This document shows, one piece after another, positions 8,574 to 17,929 of a DNA stretch of 64,000 bases. Each line of letters begins with the position of its first letter. Position 1 is the stretch's first letter. The stretch is from Neoroseomonas soli (GTDB lineage: Bacteria > Pseudomonadota > Alphaproteobacteria > Acetobacterales > Acetobacteraceae). The DNA is taken from assembly GCF_018129065.1 (NCBI RefSeq), contig NZ_JAAEDM010000004.1, forward strand, positions 1 through 64,000. Direction: 5' to 3'. A program made the translations under genes and the position numbers. The notes beneath the pieces are model-generated. The model had not been told where the DNA came from and did no database searches. It saw nothing but the letters and a program-made list of their open reading frames with translations.

Positions 8574-9697
8574 GCCGCCTTCTCCTCCTCGCCCGCGCGC
8601 CAGCCGGCCTCGATGCGCGCGGCGGTTTCCTCGAAATGGCCTTCCAGGATCGCGGCCCGCAGTTCGGCCATCAGGTCCTGGTAGTATTGGATATTATGCC
8701 AGGTCAGCAGCATCGGCCCGAGCATCTCCCCCGCCTTGAACAGGTGATGGAGATAGGCGCGCGAATGCCGCCGGCAGGCCGGGCAGGAGCAATCGGGGTC
8801 GAGCGGCCCGTCATCCTCCGCATGTCGCGCGTTGCGGATGTTCAGCACGCCGCGCCGCGTATAGGCCCGCCCCGTGCGGCCCGAGCGCGTCGGCATCACG
8901 CAGTCGAACATGTCGATGCCGCGCCGCACCGCGCCCACCAGGTCGGACGGCGTGCCGACGCCCATCAGGTAGCGGGCGCTGTCCCCCGGCAGCAGCGGCA
9001 CGGTGGTGTCGAGGACGGAGAACATCATCTCCTGCCCCTCGCCGACGGCGAGGCCGCCGACGGCGTAGCCCTCGAAGCCGATGCGGGTCAGGGCTTCCAC
9101 GCTTTCCGCGCGCAGGTCGGGATAGGTGCTGCCCTGCACGATACCGAACAGCCCGTGGCCCTCGCGCTCGGTGAAGGCGTCGCGGCATCGCGCGGCCCAG
9201 CGCATGGACAGCCGCATGGACTCCGCCGCCTGCTTCTCGGTCGCCGGGAATGGCGTGCATTCATCGAGGCACATCGTCACGTCGGCGCCGAGCAGGCGCT
9301 GGATCTCGACGCTGCGCTCCGGCGTCAGGCGGTGCTTCGATCCGTCGATGTGGCTCTGGAAGGTGACGCCCTGCTCGTCCATCTTCCGCAGCCCGGACAG
9401 GGACATCACCTGGAACCCGCCGGAATCCGTCAGGATCGGCCCGTGCCAGTCCATCATGCGATGCAGCCCGCCGAGCCGCCCGACGCGCTCCGCCCCCGGC
9501 CGCAGCATCAGGTGATAGGTGTTGCCGAGCACCATGCGCGCGCCCGTCGCGCGCACCGCATCCGCGGTCATGGCCTTCACCGTGCCGGCGGTGCCGACGG
9601 GCATGAAGACCGGCGTGGGCACCTCGCCATGGGCGGTGTGCAGCACGCCGGCGCGCGCGGCGCCGTCGGTGGCGAGCCGCTTCCAGTGCAGCGTCAT
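8570..9697 (-). CDS. tgt: tRNA-guanine transglycosylase
   Basis: A 375-residue TIM-barrel enzyme that exchanges guanine 34 of GUN-anticodon tRNAs for preQ1. It shows the substrate site [16 protein letters not shown] at about 92-107, the nucleophile region [13 protein letters not shown], and the zinc site CSCPAC followed by a distant histidine. Length is typical of bacterial Tgt. It overlaps queA upstream and queF downstream by 4 bases each. Together with QueF and QueA the operon covers preQ0 to epoxyqueuosine. Confidence 0.98.
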   Translation of the reverse strand: MTLHWKRLATDGAARAGVLHTAHGEVPTPVFMPVGTAGTVKAMTADAVRATGARMVLGNTYHLMLRPGAERVGRLGGLHRMMDWHGPILTDSGGFQVMSLSGLRKMDEQGVTFQSHIDGSKHRLTPERSVEIQRLLGADVTMCLDECTPFPATEKQAAESMRLSMRWAARCRDAFTEREGHGLFGIVQGSTYPDLRAESVEALTRIGFEGYAVGGLAVGEGQEMMFSVLDTTVPLLPGDSARYLMGVGTPSDLVGAVRRGIDMFDCVMPTRSGRTGRAYTRRGVLNIRNARHAEDDGPLDPDCSCPACRRHSRAYLHHLFKAGEMLGPMLLTWHNIQYYQDLMAELRAAILEGHFEETAARIEAGWRAGEEEKAA

Positions 9698-10782
9698 GCC
9701 GCGCGCTCCAGCGTTGCGCGGCCGTCCGCGCGCTCCAACAATGAGGCGTCGCCGTAGGAGTAGAAGCGATACCGCTGCGCCACGGCATGCGCATAGGCGG
9801 CCTTCATCCGATCCGTGCCGGCGAAGGCGCAGACCAGCATGAACAGCGTGCTCTTCGGCAGATGGAAGTTGGTCATCAACAGGTCGGCGGTCCGGAAGCG
9901 GTGGCCGGGCAACAGGAAGAGGTCGGTGAGGCCGCGGAAGGGGCGGATGGTGCCGTCCTCGGCCGCGGCGCTTTCCAGCAGGCGCAGCGCGGTGGTGCCG
10001 ATCGCCACGATCCGCCCGCCGGCCGCGCGGGCCGCGTTGATCGTGGCGGCAGCCTCATCGCTTACCTCGCCCCATTCGGCATGCAGGCGATGCGCCCGCG
10101 GGTCGTCGCTGCGCAAAGGCAGAAAGGTTCCGGCCCCGACATGCAGCGTGACGGTCGCCCGCGCCACGCCGCAGGCGGATATGGCCTCGAGAAGGGCGTC
10201 CGTGAAGTGCAGGCTGGCAGTTGGCGCGGCCACCGCGCCGGGGCGTTCGGCGAAGATGGGCTGGTAGTCGGTCGCGTCTTCCGGCCGCGGGCCTTCGGGG
10301 CGGGCGATGTAGGGGGGCAGCGGGATCTCCCCGGCCTGTTCCAGCGCCGCCGCCAGCGCGGCCGGATCGGGACCGAAATCGAGCAGCGCCGCCCCGCCCT
10401 CCGGCGCACCGAGCACCTTCGCGGTGCAGCCCTCGGCGCCTTCGATCTCGATCGTGTCGCCGTCGCGCAGGCGGCGCGCGTTGCGGACCAGGGCATGCCA
10501 GACGCCGCCGCCCTCGGAACGGTTCAGCATCACCTCGATCCGCGCGGCGCCGCGGCGGGCGTGCAGGCGGGCCGGAATGACGCGGGTGTCATTCACCACC
10601 ATCACGTCGCCGGGGCGCAGCAGGCCGGGCAGGTCCCGCACGCCGGCATCGTCCAGCCCGCCCCGGCGCACCACCAGCATCCGCGCGGCATCGCGCGGCC
10701 GCGCGGGGGCCTGGGCGATCAGGTCCTCGGGCAGGTCGAAATCGAAATCGGCGGTGCGGAGAAGCGGCAGGTCGGCGGGCAC
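9694..10782 (-). CDS. queA: S-adenosylmethionine:tRNA ribosyltransferase-isomerase
   Basis: A 362-residue enzyme that transfers and isomerises the ribosyl part of SAM onto preQ1-tRNA to make epoxyqueuosine. Family features seen are the start [44 protein letters not shown] and the C-terminal [20 protein letters not shown]. The first in-frame start is GTG at 10782 and lacks a clear ribosome site, but homology begins within a dozen residues, so the start cannot lie far downstream. First gene of queA-tgt-queF, divergent from the metallophosphoesterase gene. Confidence 0.97.
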   Translation of the reverse strand: MPADLPLLRTADFDFDLPEDLIAQAPARPRDAARMLVVRRGGLDDAGVRDLPGLLRPGDVMVVNDTRVIPARLHARRGAARIEVMLNRSEGGGVWHALVRNARRLRDGDTIEIEGAEGCTAKVLGAPEGGAALLDFGPDPAALAAALEQAGEIPLPPYIARPEGPRPEDATDYQPIFAERPGAVAAPTASLHFTDALLEAISACGVARATVTLHVGAGTFLPLRSDDPRAHRLHAEWGEVSDEAAATINAARAAGGRIVAIGTTALRLLESAAAEDGTIRPFRGLTDLFLLPGHRFRTADLLMTNFHLPKSTLFMLVCAFAGTDRMKAAYAHAVAQRYRFYSYGDASLLERADGRATLERAA

Positions 10783-10866
10783 GGCGGGGCGGTAGCCCGC
10801 GCGGGCGGGCGGTGCAACCTTCGCCGGAGGCGGCTAGCGTGCCGCCGCCAGCACCGGAGCCCCGCC

Positions 10867-11886
10867 TTGCGCCTCTGCCTGCCGCCGATCCTTGTCCTGC
10901 TGCTCGCCTGGGCATTGCCCGCCGGCGCCGAGCCCATGCGCTTCGCCGCCTTCGGCGACATGCCCTACCGCGCCGAGGACGAACCGCGCGTCCTCACCCT
11001 GACCGCCGAGGTGAACCGGCGGGCGCCGGCCTTCACCGTGTTCCTCGGCGACACGAAATCCTCTCGCGAGCCCTGCACGGAGGAGATGCTCGTCACCCGC
11101 CCGCAGCGCGTCTTTGCCCGCTTCGATCGGGCGGTGATCTACACGCCTGGCGACAATGAATGGACTGATTGCGCGCCCCGTGGTCCCGGGGAAAGCGGGC
11201 CCGCCGACGCGCTGGGACGCCTGCGGGAGGCCTTCTTCGGCGGGCCGACCTCCCTCGGCGGGCGGCCGATCCGCCTCGAGCGGCAGGGCGGGCGCGGCGG
11301 GCCCTTCGGGAAGGAAACCGAGAACGCGCGCTGGACCCACGCCCGCATCCTCTTCGCAACGCTGAACCTGCCGGGCGTGCCGCGGCCCGAATTGCCCGGC
11401 GCGCGCCAGGTCCAGCCGGAGGCGCTGCTCATCCTGCCCCGCCTGGCCGCCGCCGCCGCCGTCTGGATCGATGAGACCTTTGCCGAGGCCCGCCGGAAGC
11501 AGGCGCGGGCGGTGGTCCTCGCCTTCCAGGCCGACCTCTGGCACCCCTGCCACATGGTCGCGGCACCGGATTGCCGCGCCCGGCCGGTCGCCTCGGGCGG
11601 GGAGGCGGGGACGCGGGCGCTGCGCGACCTGCCCTATGATGTCGGGATGGTGCTGGGGCGCATTGCCGATGGCGCGCGCGCCTTCCGCCGGCCCGTGCTG
11701 CTGCTGCACGGGGATGGCCACACCTACCTGGTGCAGTCCTGGCCGTCGGACGGGCACGGCGGCACCATCCCGCATGCGACGCGCATGATGGTGCCCGGCA
11801 ACCGGGAAGTCGCCGCCCTGCTGATCCGCGCCGATCCCGAGGCGCGGATCCCCTTCGTGGCGGAACTGGTCCGCGCGGCCGAATAG
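10867..11886 (+). CDS. Secreted metallophosphoesterase-like protein
   Basis: A 339-residue protein with a signal peptide (LCLPPILVLLLAWALPAGAE). It appears to start at TTG 10867, since GGAG lies 7 bases upstream and the signal begins there. No ATG fits in front of the signal. The body carries a calcineurin-like series: GDMPY, FLGDTKSS, TPGDNEW and LLHGDGHTY. This suggests a two-metal phosphoesterase fold acting in the periplasm. The usual DxH of motif I is not obvious (GDMPY), so catalysis is uncertain. It lies alone between divergent queA and convergent hyuB, and its TAG stop forms the left edge of a two-hairpin repeat. Confidence 0.72.
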   Translation: MRLCLPPILVLLLAWALPAGAEPMRFAAFGDMPYRAEDEPRVLTLTAEVNRRAPAFTVFLGDTKSSREPCTEEMLVTRPQRVFARFDRAVIYTPGDNEWTDCAPRGPGESGPADALGRLREAFFGGPTSLGGRPIRLERQGGRGGPFGKETENARWTHARILFATLNLPGVPRPELPGARQVQPEALLILPRLAAAAAVWIDETFAEARRKQARAVVLAFQADLWHPCHMVAAPDCRARPVASGGEAGTRALRDLPYDVGMVLGRIADGARAFRRPVLLLHGDGHTYLVQSWPSDGHGGTIPHATRMMVPGNREVAALLIRADPEARIPFVAELVRAAE

Positions 11887-11990
11887 AGCGGCCTCCATTC
11901 GCAGCGGCGCACGGCAACCGCTCCAGGCGCTTGTTTGCGCGGGCATCTTCATCCGATCGGGTGATTCCACCTGATCGGGGCCTGTTCTAG
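11884..11990 (+). repeat. Two-hairpin ATTC-loop repeat, copy 2
   Basis: A 107-bp repeat fills the gap between two convergent genes. It opens TAGAGCGG, pairs GAGCGG (11886-11891) with CCGCTC (11918-11923), has the linker GTTTGCGCGGGCATCTTCA, then an 11-bp stem (CCGATCGGGTG/CACCTGATCGG, one G-U pair) around ATTC at 11964-11967. It closes with TGTTCTAG. The TAG at its left is the stop of the phosphoesterase, and the CTA at its right is the stop of hyuB. It may act as a bidirectional terminator. Confidence 0.75.
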
Positions 11991-13597
11991 TCCCGGACGT
12001 AGCCGAGCCGGAGGTCGCGCGCCGCGACCTCCGCGTCGCGTTCGGCCGGGTCGCCGTAGCCACCGCCGCCGGGCATCTCCACCACGATGCGGTCGCCGGC
12101 GGGGACGACGTGGAAGCCCTTGGGCCGGAGTTCCTCGCCGGAAGCGAGGGAAAGCCGCCCGCGCGCGCCGTCCTGCCCGCCCGCGCGGCCGCGTGCCGGG
12201 TGCTTCACCCGCTCGAAGGTGGCGAAGATGCCGAAGGGCTCGCCGTCCCGGCGGCCGACCTCGATCACCTGTCCGAGGCCGCCGCGCTGGCGCCCGGCCC
12301 CGCCGGAGCCCTCGCGCAACTCCTTCTTCCAGAAGACAAGCGGCGTGATCGCCTCGGTCACTTCCACCGGGACGTTGCGCACGCCGGAGGGGAAGGGCGT
12401 CGCCGAGAGCCCGTCCAGGTTCGGCCGCGCGCCCGTTCCGCCCGAGTGGAAGGACGTGATCATGAAGGCCGGCCCCTTTGGCCCCGTGTAGCCGGGCCCG
12501 GCGCCGAGCTTCAGGTTCCACAGGTTGGACGTGCCCTCCGCCGGCACGCGGCCAGGGATCGCCTGGTCGAGCGCGCCGTAGACCACGTCGGGCAGCATGT
12601 GTCCCATGGTCGAGCGCGCGGTGACCGGGAAGGGGAAGGGTGCATTGACGATCGAGCCCTCGGGCGCGGTGACGATCACGGCGTCCAGCGTGCCGGCATT
12701 GTTCGGGATCTCCGCGCCCACCACGCATTTCACGCCGAAGGCGGTGTAGGCCTCCGTGTAGCAGAGCGGGCAGTTGATGCCGAAGGGCACCGCGGCCGAG
12801 GTGCCGGCGTAGTCCACGGCGATGTGGTCGTCGGCGATCGTGACCGTGGCGTGCAGGTCGATCGGCTCGTTCACGCCGTCGATGCGCATGTGGGATTTCC
12901 ACGTGCCCTTCGGCAGCTTCCGGATCGCCGCCGTCATGCCGGCGCGGGAGCGGGTGATGATGTAGTCCCCGAGCGCGTCGAGGTCCGCGAGCCCGTGCTC
13001 GGCGAGCATGGCGGACAGGCGCCTCTCGCCCGTCTCGTTGCAGGCCATGAGCGCGAAGACGTCCCCTTCCACCTGCACCGGCTCGCGCACATTGGCGCGG
13101 ATGATGCGCATCACCGTCTCGTCCACCACGCCTTCGCGCGCGAGCGGGATCAGCGGGATGAACAGCCCTTCGTGGAAGACCTGCTTGCCTTCCGCCGACT
13201 GGCCGACGCCGCCGATGTCCACCAGATGCGTCGTCGAGGAGAAGAGCGCGACGAGCTTCCCGTTGTGGAAGGCAGGCGAGGTGACCACCAGGTCGTAGAG
13301 ATGCCCGGTCCCCTTCCAGGGATCGTTGGTGATGTAATGGTCGCCCGGCTTCATCGTGTGTGCCGGGAACTCCCTGAGGAAATGCACGACGCTGCGCGCC
13401 ATGGAGTTCACGTGCCCCGGCGTGCCGGTCACGGCCTGGGCCAGCATCTGCCCGTCGAGGTCGAAGACGCCGGCGGAGATGTCTCCCGCCTCGCGCGCGG
13501 AGGTGGAGAACGCCGTGCGCACCAGCGTGCGCGCCTGCTCCTCCACCACCGAGAGCAGGCGGTTCCACATGACCTGGAAGCGGATGTCGGTGTTCAT
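11987..13597 (-). CDS. hyuB: Hydantoinase B / oxoprolinase family protein (set 1)
   Basis: A 536-residue HyuB-type subunit. Together with HyuA it forms ATP-dependent enzymes that open five-membered cyclic amides (N-methylhydantoin, 5-oxoproline) or related carboxylases. Family features: TSAREAGDISAGVFD near residue 32, GDHYITNDPW, the HLVDIGG region, NAPFPFPVTARSTMGH and the glycine-rich end EMPGGGGYGDPAERD. It overlaps hyuA by 4 bases (ATGA) and is the last gene of Bug-hyuA-hyuB. The exact substrate cannot be read from sequence. Confidence 0.92.
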   Translation of the reverse strand: MNTDIRFQVMWNRLLSVVEEQARTLVRTAFSTSAREAGDISAGVFDLDGQMLAQAVTGTPGHVNSMARSVVHFLREFPAHTMKPGDHYITNDPWKGTGHLYDLVVTSPAFHNGKLVALFSSTTHLVDIGGVGQSAEGKQVFHEGLFIPLIPLAREGVVDETVMRIIRANVREPVQVEGDVFALMACNETGERRLSAMLAEHGLADLDALGDYIITRSRAGMTAAIRKLPKGTWKSHMRIDGVNEPIDLHATVTIADDHIAVDYAGTSAAVPFGINCPLCYTEAYTAFGVKCVVGAEIPNNAGTLDAVIVTAPEGSIVNAPFPFPVTARSTMGHMLPDVVYGALDQAIPGRVPAEGTSNLWNLKLGAGPGYTGPKGPAFMITSFHSGGTGARPNLDGLSATPFPSGVRNVPVEVTEAITPLVFWKKELREGSGGAGRQRGGLGQVIEVGRRDGEPFGIFATFERVKHPARGRAGGQDGARGRLSLASGEELRPKGFHVVPAGDRIVVEMPGGGGYGDPAERDAEVAARDLRLGYVRD

Positions 13598-15666
13598 GCG
13601 GCCGTCTCCAGCACGATCTGGTGCAGGGCGTTGATGCGCGCGGTGGTGCCGCGCGGGACCACGGTCGTGGTGCCGTCCTCGACGATCAGCGCGGGGCCGG
13701 CGAGCGTCATGCCGGGGGCGAGGGATGCGCGCTCGTGCAGCGCCGCGGCTTCCGTCGCGCCGGTCGCCGGATCGGTCACCTCCCGGCTGCCGCGCGGCGG
13801 CGGGGCGGGCAGGGATGGCGGATCCGGCACCCGCGCGGGCAGCGGCCGCGCGGCGGACAGCGAGAGGGCGAAGGTCATCGCCTCCACCTCCAGCCGCGGG
13901 ATGACGCGGCCGAAGAGGGTCGTGTAGGCGGCCTCGAAGCTGCGGTGCAGGCCGGCCGCATCGGTTGCCTCGAAGGCGCGGGCGGGCAGCGGCACGGCGA
14001 TCTCGTGCCCCTGGCCGCGATAGCGCATGAAGCCGGTGCGGGTTTCCGTCAGCGCGGCGGCGGGCGCGCCCATGCGGACCACCGCCTCGGCCTCCGCCCG
14101 CATCTCCGCGAAAAGCAGGTTCAGCGCCGCCGCATCGAAGGCATCGAGGCGCATGTGCCGGCTGCGCACCACCTCATAGGCGATCGGCGCGCGCAGGAAG
14201 CCGTGCGCGGAACCCACCCCCGCGCCCACCGGCACCACGACCCGCGCGATGCCGAGCTTCTGCGCCAGTCGCGCGGCATGCAGCGGCGCCGCGCCCCCGA
14301 AGGCGATCATGGCACGGCCGGCCGTATCCTTGCCGTTCTCCACGGCATGCACGCGGGCGGCATTGGCCATGGTCTCGTCCACGATTTCGGCGATGCCCAC
14401 GGCGCCCTGCCTCGGCGGCATGGCGAGCGGGGCGGCGACACTGTCGCCCACCACGGCCTCGGCGCGCGCGACGTCGAGCGCGATCGACCCGCCGGCGAAG
14501 CGCGCGGGATCGAGCCGGCCGAGCGTCGCATCCGCATCGGTGACGGTCGGCGCCGTTCCGCCGCGCCCGTAGCAGGCGGGGCCCGGCACGCTGCCCGCGC
14601 TGTCCGGCCCGACCAGGATGCGCCCGAGCGCATCGACGCGCGCGATCGAGCCGCCGCCGGCGCCGATCTCCACCAGCTCGATCACCGGGATGCGCACCGG
14701 CAGGCCGCTGCCCTGGATGAAGCGGTAGGCGCGCGCCACCTCGAAGGACCGCGAGCGCTGGAATTCGAGATCGTCGATCAGCGTCAGCTTCGCCGTGGTG
14801 CCGCCCATGTCGAAGGCCAGCACCTGCCCGAGCCCGTTCTCGGCGGCGACGGCCTGCGCAAGGATCGCCCCGCCCGCGGGCCCGCTTTCCACCAGCCGGA
14901 CGGGATAGCGCCGGGCCGTCTCGACCGTGGTGACGCCGCCCGAGGACATCATCAGCAGCAGCGGGCAGTCGAGCCCGGCCTCCTTCAGCCCCTCCTCCAG
15001 GGCCGCCAGGTAGCGGCCCATCAGCGGCAGGACATAGGCATTGGCGATGGTGGTGGAGGCGCGTTCGTATTCCCGGATCTCGGGCGCCACCTCGGAGGAG
15101 ATGGTGACGGACGCGCCCGGCATCTCCTCGGCGAGGATCTCCGCCGCGCGACGTTCGTGCGCCGGGTTGGTGAAGGAATGCAGGAAGCAGATCGCCACCG
15201 CCTGGATGCCGCGCCCGCGCAGGCTCCGCGCCGTGGCGCGCACGGCGTCCTCATCCAGCGGCAGCAGGACCGAGCCATCCGCCGCGACGCGTTCCCTCAC
15301 GCCGAGGCGCAGGTCGCGCGGCACCAGCGGCTCGGGCCGCTGCATCGACAGGTCATATTGCTCGAAGCGGTGTTCGTAGGCCATCTCGACGGAATCGCGG
15401 AAGCCTTCCGTCGTCAGCAGGGCGGTGGGCGCGCCCTTGCGCTCGATCAGCGCATTGGTCGCGAGCGTCGTGCCGTGGACCACCAGCCCGACCTCCGCGG
15501 GCGCGCAGCCGGCGGCGGCGAGGATGGCGCTGGCACCTTCCAGCACGGCACGCTCGGGCGCCTCGGGCGTGGTGAGCAGCTTCATCTCATGGGTGCCGCG
15601 CGGCGTCTGCAGCACGAGGTCCGTGAAGGTGCCGCCGATGTCGACGGCCAGGCGCGAGTCACCCAT
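13594..15666 (-). CDS. hyuA: Hydantoinase A / oxoprolinase family protein (set 1)
   Basis: A 690-residue HyuA-type ATP-binding subunit. The actin-like ATPase start VDIGGTFTDL is at residues 8-17, followed by VVHGTTLATNALIERKG, the conserved ISSEVAPEIREYERAST, MMSSGGVTTV, VLAFDMGGTTAKL and GAGGGSIARVDALG. It probably phosphorylates the cyclic amide or lactam before HyuB-linked hydrolysis. Its start overlaps the end of the upstream Bug gene by 8 bases, and its stop overlaps hyuB by 4, so all three are co-translated. This paralogue is clearly distinct from the second HyuA at 19952. Confidence 0.93.
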   Translation of the reverse strand: MGDSRLAVDIGGTFTDLVLQTPRGTHEMKLLTTPEAPERAVLEGASAILAAAGCAPAEVGLVVHGTTLATNALIERKGAPTALLTTEGFRDSVEMAYEHRFEQYDLSMQRPEPLVPRDLRLGVRERVAADGSVLLPLDEDAVRATARSLRGRGIQAVAICFLHSFTNPAHERRAAEILAEEMPGASVTISSEVAPEIREYERASTTIANAYVLPLMGRYLAALEEGLKEAGLDCPLLLMMSSGGVTTVETARRYPVRLVESGPAGGAILAQAVAAENGLGQVLAFDMGGTTAKLTLIDDLEFQRSRSFEVARAYRFIQGSGLPVRIPVIELVEIGAGGGSIARVDALGRILVGPDSAGSVPGPACYGRGGTAPTVTDADATLGRLDPARFAGGSIALDVARAEAVVGDSVAAPLAMPPRQGAVGIAEIVDETMANAARVHAVENGKDTAGRAMIAFGGAAPLHAARLAQKLGIARVVVPVGAGVGSAHGFLRAPIAYEVVRSRHMRLDAFDAAALNLLFAEMRAEAEAVVRMGAPAAALTETRTGFMRYRGQGHEIAVPLPARAFEATDAAGLHRSFEAAYTTLFGRVIPRLEVEAMTFALSLSAARPLPARVPDPPSLPAPPPRGSREVTDPATGATEAAALHERASLAPGMTLAGPALIVEDGTTTVVPRGTTARINALHQIVLETAA

Positions 15667-16618
15667 CGATGCTGATGTTCCCCGTTCTCACCACGCCTTC
15701 CCAGCGCGTTGAATCCGCGCGCAGGAAGGCATCATAATCCGCGAGTTCCATGACGGCCGGATGCAGGCCGGCCTCGTCGAAGCGGCGCACGGTCGCCGGA
15801 TCGCGCATCACCTTGACCACCGCGGCGTGCAGGATGCCGCGGATCTCCACCGGCAGGCCGGGCGGCGCAGCGAGGCCGTACCAGTTTTCGCTTTCGTAGC
15901 CCGGCACGCCTTCGGCCACCGCAGGCACGTCCGGCAGCAGCGGCCAGCGCTGCGGCGAGGTCACCGCCATCGCCCGCGCCCCTCCGGCATTGATGACGGA
16001 GAGCGTCGCCGGGTCGCCGAAATAAAGGTCCACCACGCGTGCCGCGAGATCGTTCAGCGCAGGCCCGGTGCCGCGATACGGCACGTGGATCATGCGCAGC
16101 CCGGCCATCTGGTTGAACAACTCGCCCGTCAGGTGCTGGCTGGTGCCCGCGCCACCCGAGGCGTAGCGCAGTTCCCGGGCCTTCGCGAGGGCGAGGAATT
16201 CCGTCAGCGTGCTCGCCGGCAGATCGGTGCGCACCGCGACGATGAAGGGCATGCGCACCAGCCGCGTGATGTGCGTGAGGCCGAGCGCCTCGTACGGCAG
16301 GCGCCGCAGGTGCGGTCCCGCGGTGATCGTGCCCGCGCCGGTCAGCGAGAGGGTGTAGCCGTCCGGCGCGGCGCGGCTCATCGCCTCGACACCGATCACG
16401 CCACCGGCGCCGCCGCGGTTCTCCACCACCACCGTCTGTCCCAGTTCACGCGAGAGTGGTTCGGCCAGCAGCCGCGCCGTCAGGTCGACTCCGCCGCCGG
16501 GGGGGAAGGGCGCGATGAGACGGATCGGGCGGTTCGGGAACCCGCCCGGACCCTGTGCGCGCGCCGCCGCGGGCAGCGCGAGGCCGGCGGCAAGCAGATC
16601 GCGGCGGCGGAGCGTCAT
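15659..16618 (-). CDS. Bug-family (TctC) receptor of hydantoinase operon 1
   Basis: A 319-residue Bug receptor, first gene of operon 1. The signal peptide (MTLRRRDLLAAGLALPAAARAQ) has a twin-arginine-like RRRDLL. Mature motifs are RPIRLIAPFPPGGGVDLTAR, VVVENRGGAGGVIG, PDGYTLSLTG and VPYRGTGPALNDL. ATG at 16618 is supported by GGGAGA 8-9 bases upstream. An open frame continues further upstream without coding character. Coupling to hyuA/hyuB suggests it captures the cyclic amide substrate of that enzyme, although no TctA/TctB channel is in the window. Confidence 0.92.
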   Translation of the reverse strand: MTLRRRDLLAAGLALPAAARAQGPGGFPNRPIRLIAPFPPGGGVDLTARLLAEPLSRELGQTVVVENRGGAGGVIGVEAMSRAAPDGYTLSLTGAGTITAGPHLRRLPYEALGLTHITRLVRMPFIVAVRTDLPASTLTEFLALAKARELRYASGGAGTSQHLTGELFNQMAGLRMIHVPYRGTGPALNDLAARVVDLYFGDPATLSVINAGGARAMAVTSPQRWPLLPDVPAVAEGVPGYESENWYGLAAPPGLPVEIRGILHAAVVKVMRDPATVRRFDEAGLHPAVMELADYDAFLRADSTRWEGVVRTGNISIDG

Positions 16619-16858
16619 GGCGGGCTCTCCCAGCGAGGGCACGAGCATGGGCCAGGCTTCGCGGTTGCGAAACCCCCTCCTCCGCCCTGCTGCCGCCGAA
16701 GGCAGCGACGGGCCGTTCTGCCGCCCGGCGGGGCATCGCCGTGCGCGCGGGCCCCGAAGGCGCGGGTGCCGCCCCTCGACGCATCGCCCGACGCGTGGTC
16801 GAGTGTCGTCATGCGGGCGGACGGAAGATCCGACCCCGGTCAACAGGAGGAGTTTGCG

Positions 16859-17929
16859 ATGCTGCGACGCGTGATCGCCGGGCTTCTTGCCTCGGCAGCG
16901 GTTTCTGTCCCCGCCCTGGCGCAGGTGCCGAGCCTGCCGGCCGGGCCGCCGGTGCGAATCGCCGCGGTCACGCAGCCGCTGCCGACCCAGCCGCAATACA
17001 CGCGCGTCGATGTTCCCGTGCTGCGCGATGCCACCGCGCAGCGCAGCAACGGCCGCATCCAGGTGACGCTGTCCACCCATGCCGAGCGCAACCTCGCCGG
17101 CAACGAGATCGTGCGCCTGGTCCGCTCCGGTCAGGTGGAGATCGGCGCGGGCACGCTGACGACGCTATCCGGTGACGTGCCGATCCTGGACGGCGTGGAC
17201 CTGGCAGGCCTCGCGCCCGACATCCGCGACGCGCAGCGCATCGCCGAGGCGATCATCCCCGCCGCCAATCGCGACCTCGAGCGTTTCGGCACGCGGCTGG
17301 TCGGGCTCTATCCCTTCCCGGCGCAGGTGGTGTTCTGCCGCCAGGCCTTCACCAGCCTGTCCGACCTGCGCGGCCGGCGCATCCGCACCTTCGGCAATTC
17401 GCTGGTGGATTTCTTCACCACACTCGGCGCGCAGCCGGTGAGCATCGGCTTCCCCGAGGTCTATTCGGCGCTCGAGCGCGGCGTGGTGGACTGCGCCATC
17501 ACAGGATCGGGGTCCGGCGCCGCGGCGCGCTGGCCGGAGGTGACGACGCACATTTCCAACCTTCCGGTCTCCTGGGCCGTCGCCGGGTATCTCGTCAACC
17601 TCAACTGGTGGAACCGGCTGGACCCGCAGGTGCGCGCCTTCATGGAAGCGACCATGAAGGAAGTCAGCGACAAGCAGTGGGAACTCGGCAATGCCGCGAC
17701 GCGCGACGGCATCGACTGCAACATCGGCCGCACCGCCGAATGCCGCATCCACAACGTTGCCGCCCGGCCGATGACGGAAGTGGCGGCGACCGATGCCGAC
17801 AAGGCCGAGGCACGCCGCATCTTCCGCGAGGTCGTGCTGCCCGGCTGGGTGCGCCGCTGCGGCGCCCGCTGCGGGGAGGTCTACAACGAGGTGATCGCGC
17901 CGATCTCCGGCGTGCGCTTCGGCGGGTGA
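16859..17929 (+). CDS. dctP: TRAP transporter periplasmic receptor (DctP-type)
   Basis: A 356-residue TRAP substrate-binding protein. A textbook AGGAGG (16845-16850) sits 8 bases before the ATG. Signal peptide MLRRVIAGLLASAAVSVPALAQ. The body has the DctP pattern of a ligand cleft, with SDLRGRRIRTFGNSLVDFF, SIGFPEVYSALERGVVD and a late FMEATMKEVSDKQWELG helix. It has an unusually cysteine-rich end (NIGRTAECRIHN, then RRCGARCGEVYN). First gene of a seven-gene plus-strand operon, divergent from the Bug-hyuAB operon across 240 bases. It likely binds the substrate of HyuA/HyuB set 2. Confidence 0.93.
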   Translation: MLRRVIAGLLASAAVSVPALAQVPSLPAGPPVRIAAVTQPLPTQPQYTRVDVPVLRDATAQRSNGRIQVTLSTHAERNLAGNEIVRLVRSGQVEIGAGTLTTLSGDVPILDGVDLAGLAPDIRDAQRIAEAIIPAANRDLERFGTRLVGLYPFPAQVVFCRQAFTSLSDLRGRRIRTFGNSLVDFFTTLGAQPVSIGFPEVYSALERGVVDCAITGSGSGAAARWPEVTTHISNLPVSWAVAGYLVNLNWWNRLDPQVRAFMEATMKEVSDKQWELGNAATRDGIDCNIGRTAECRIHNVAARPMTEVAATDADKAEARRIFREVVLPGWVRRCGARCGEVYNEVIAPISGVRFGG

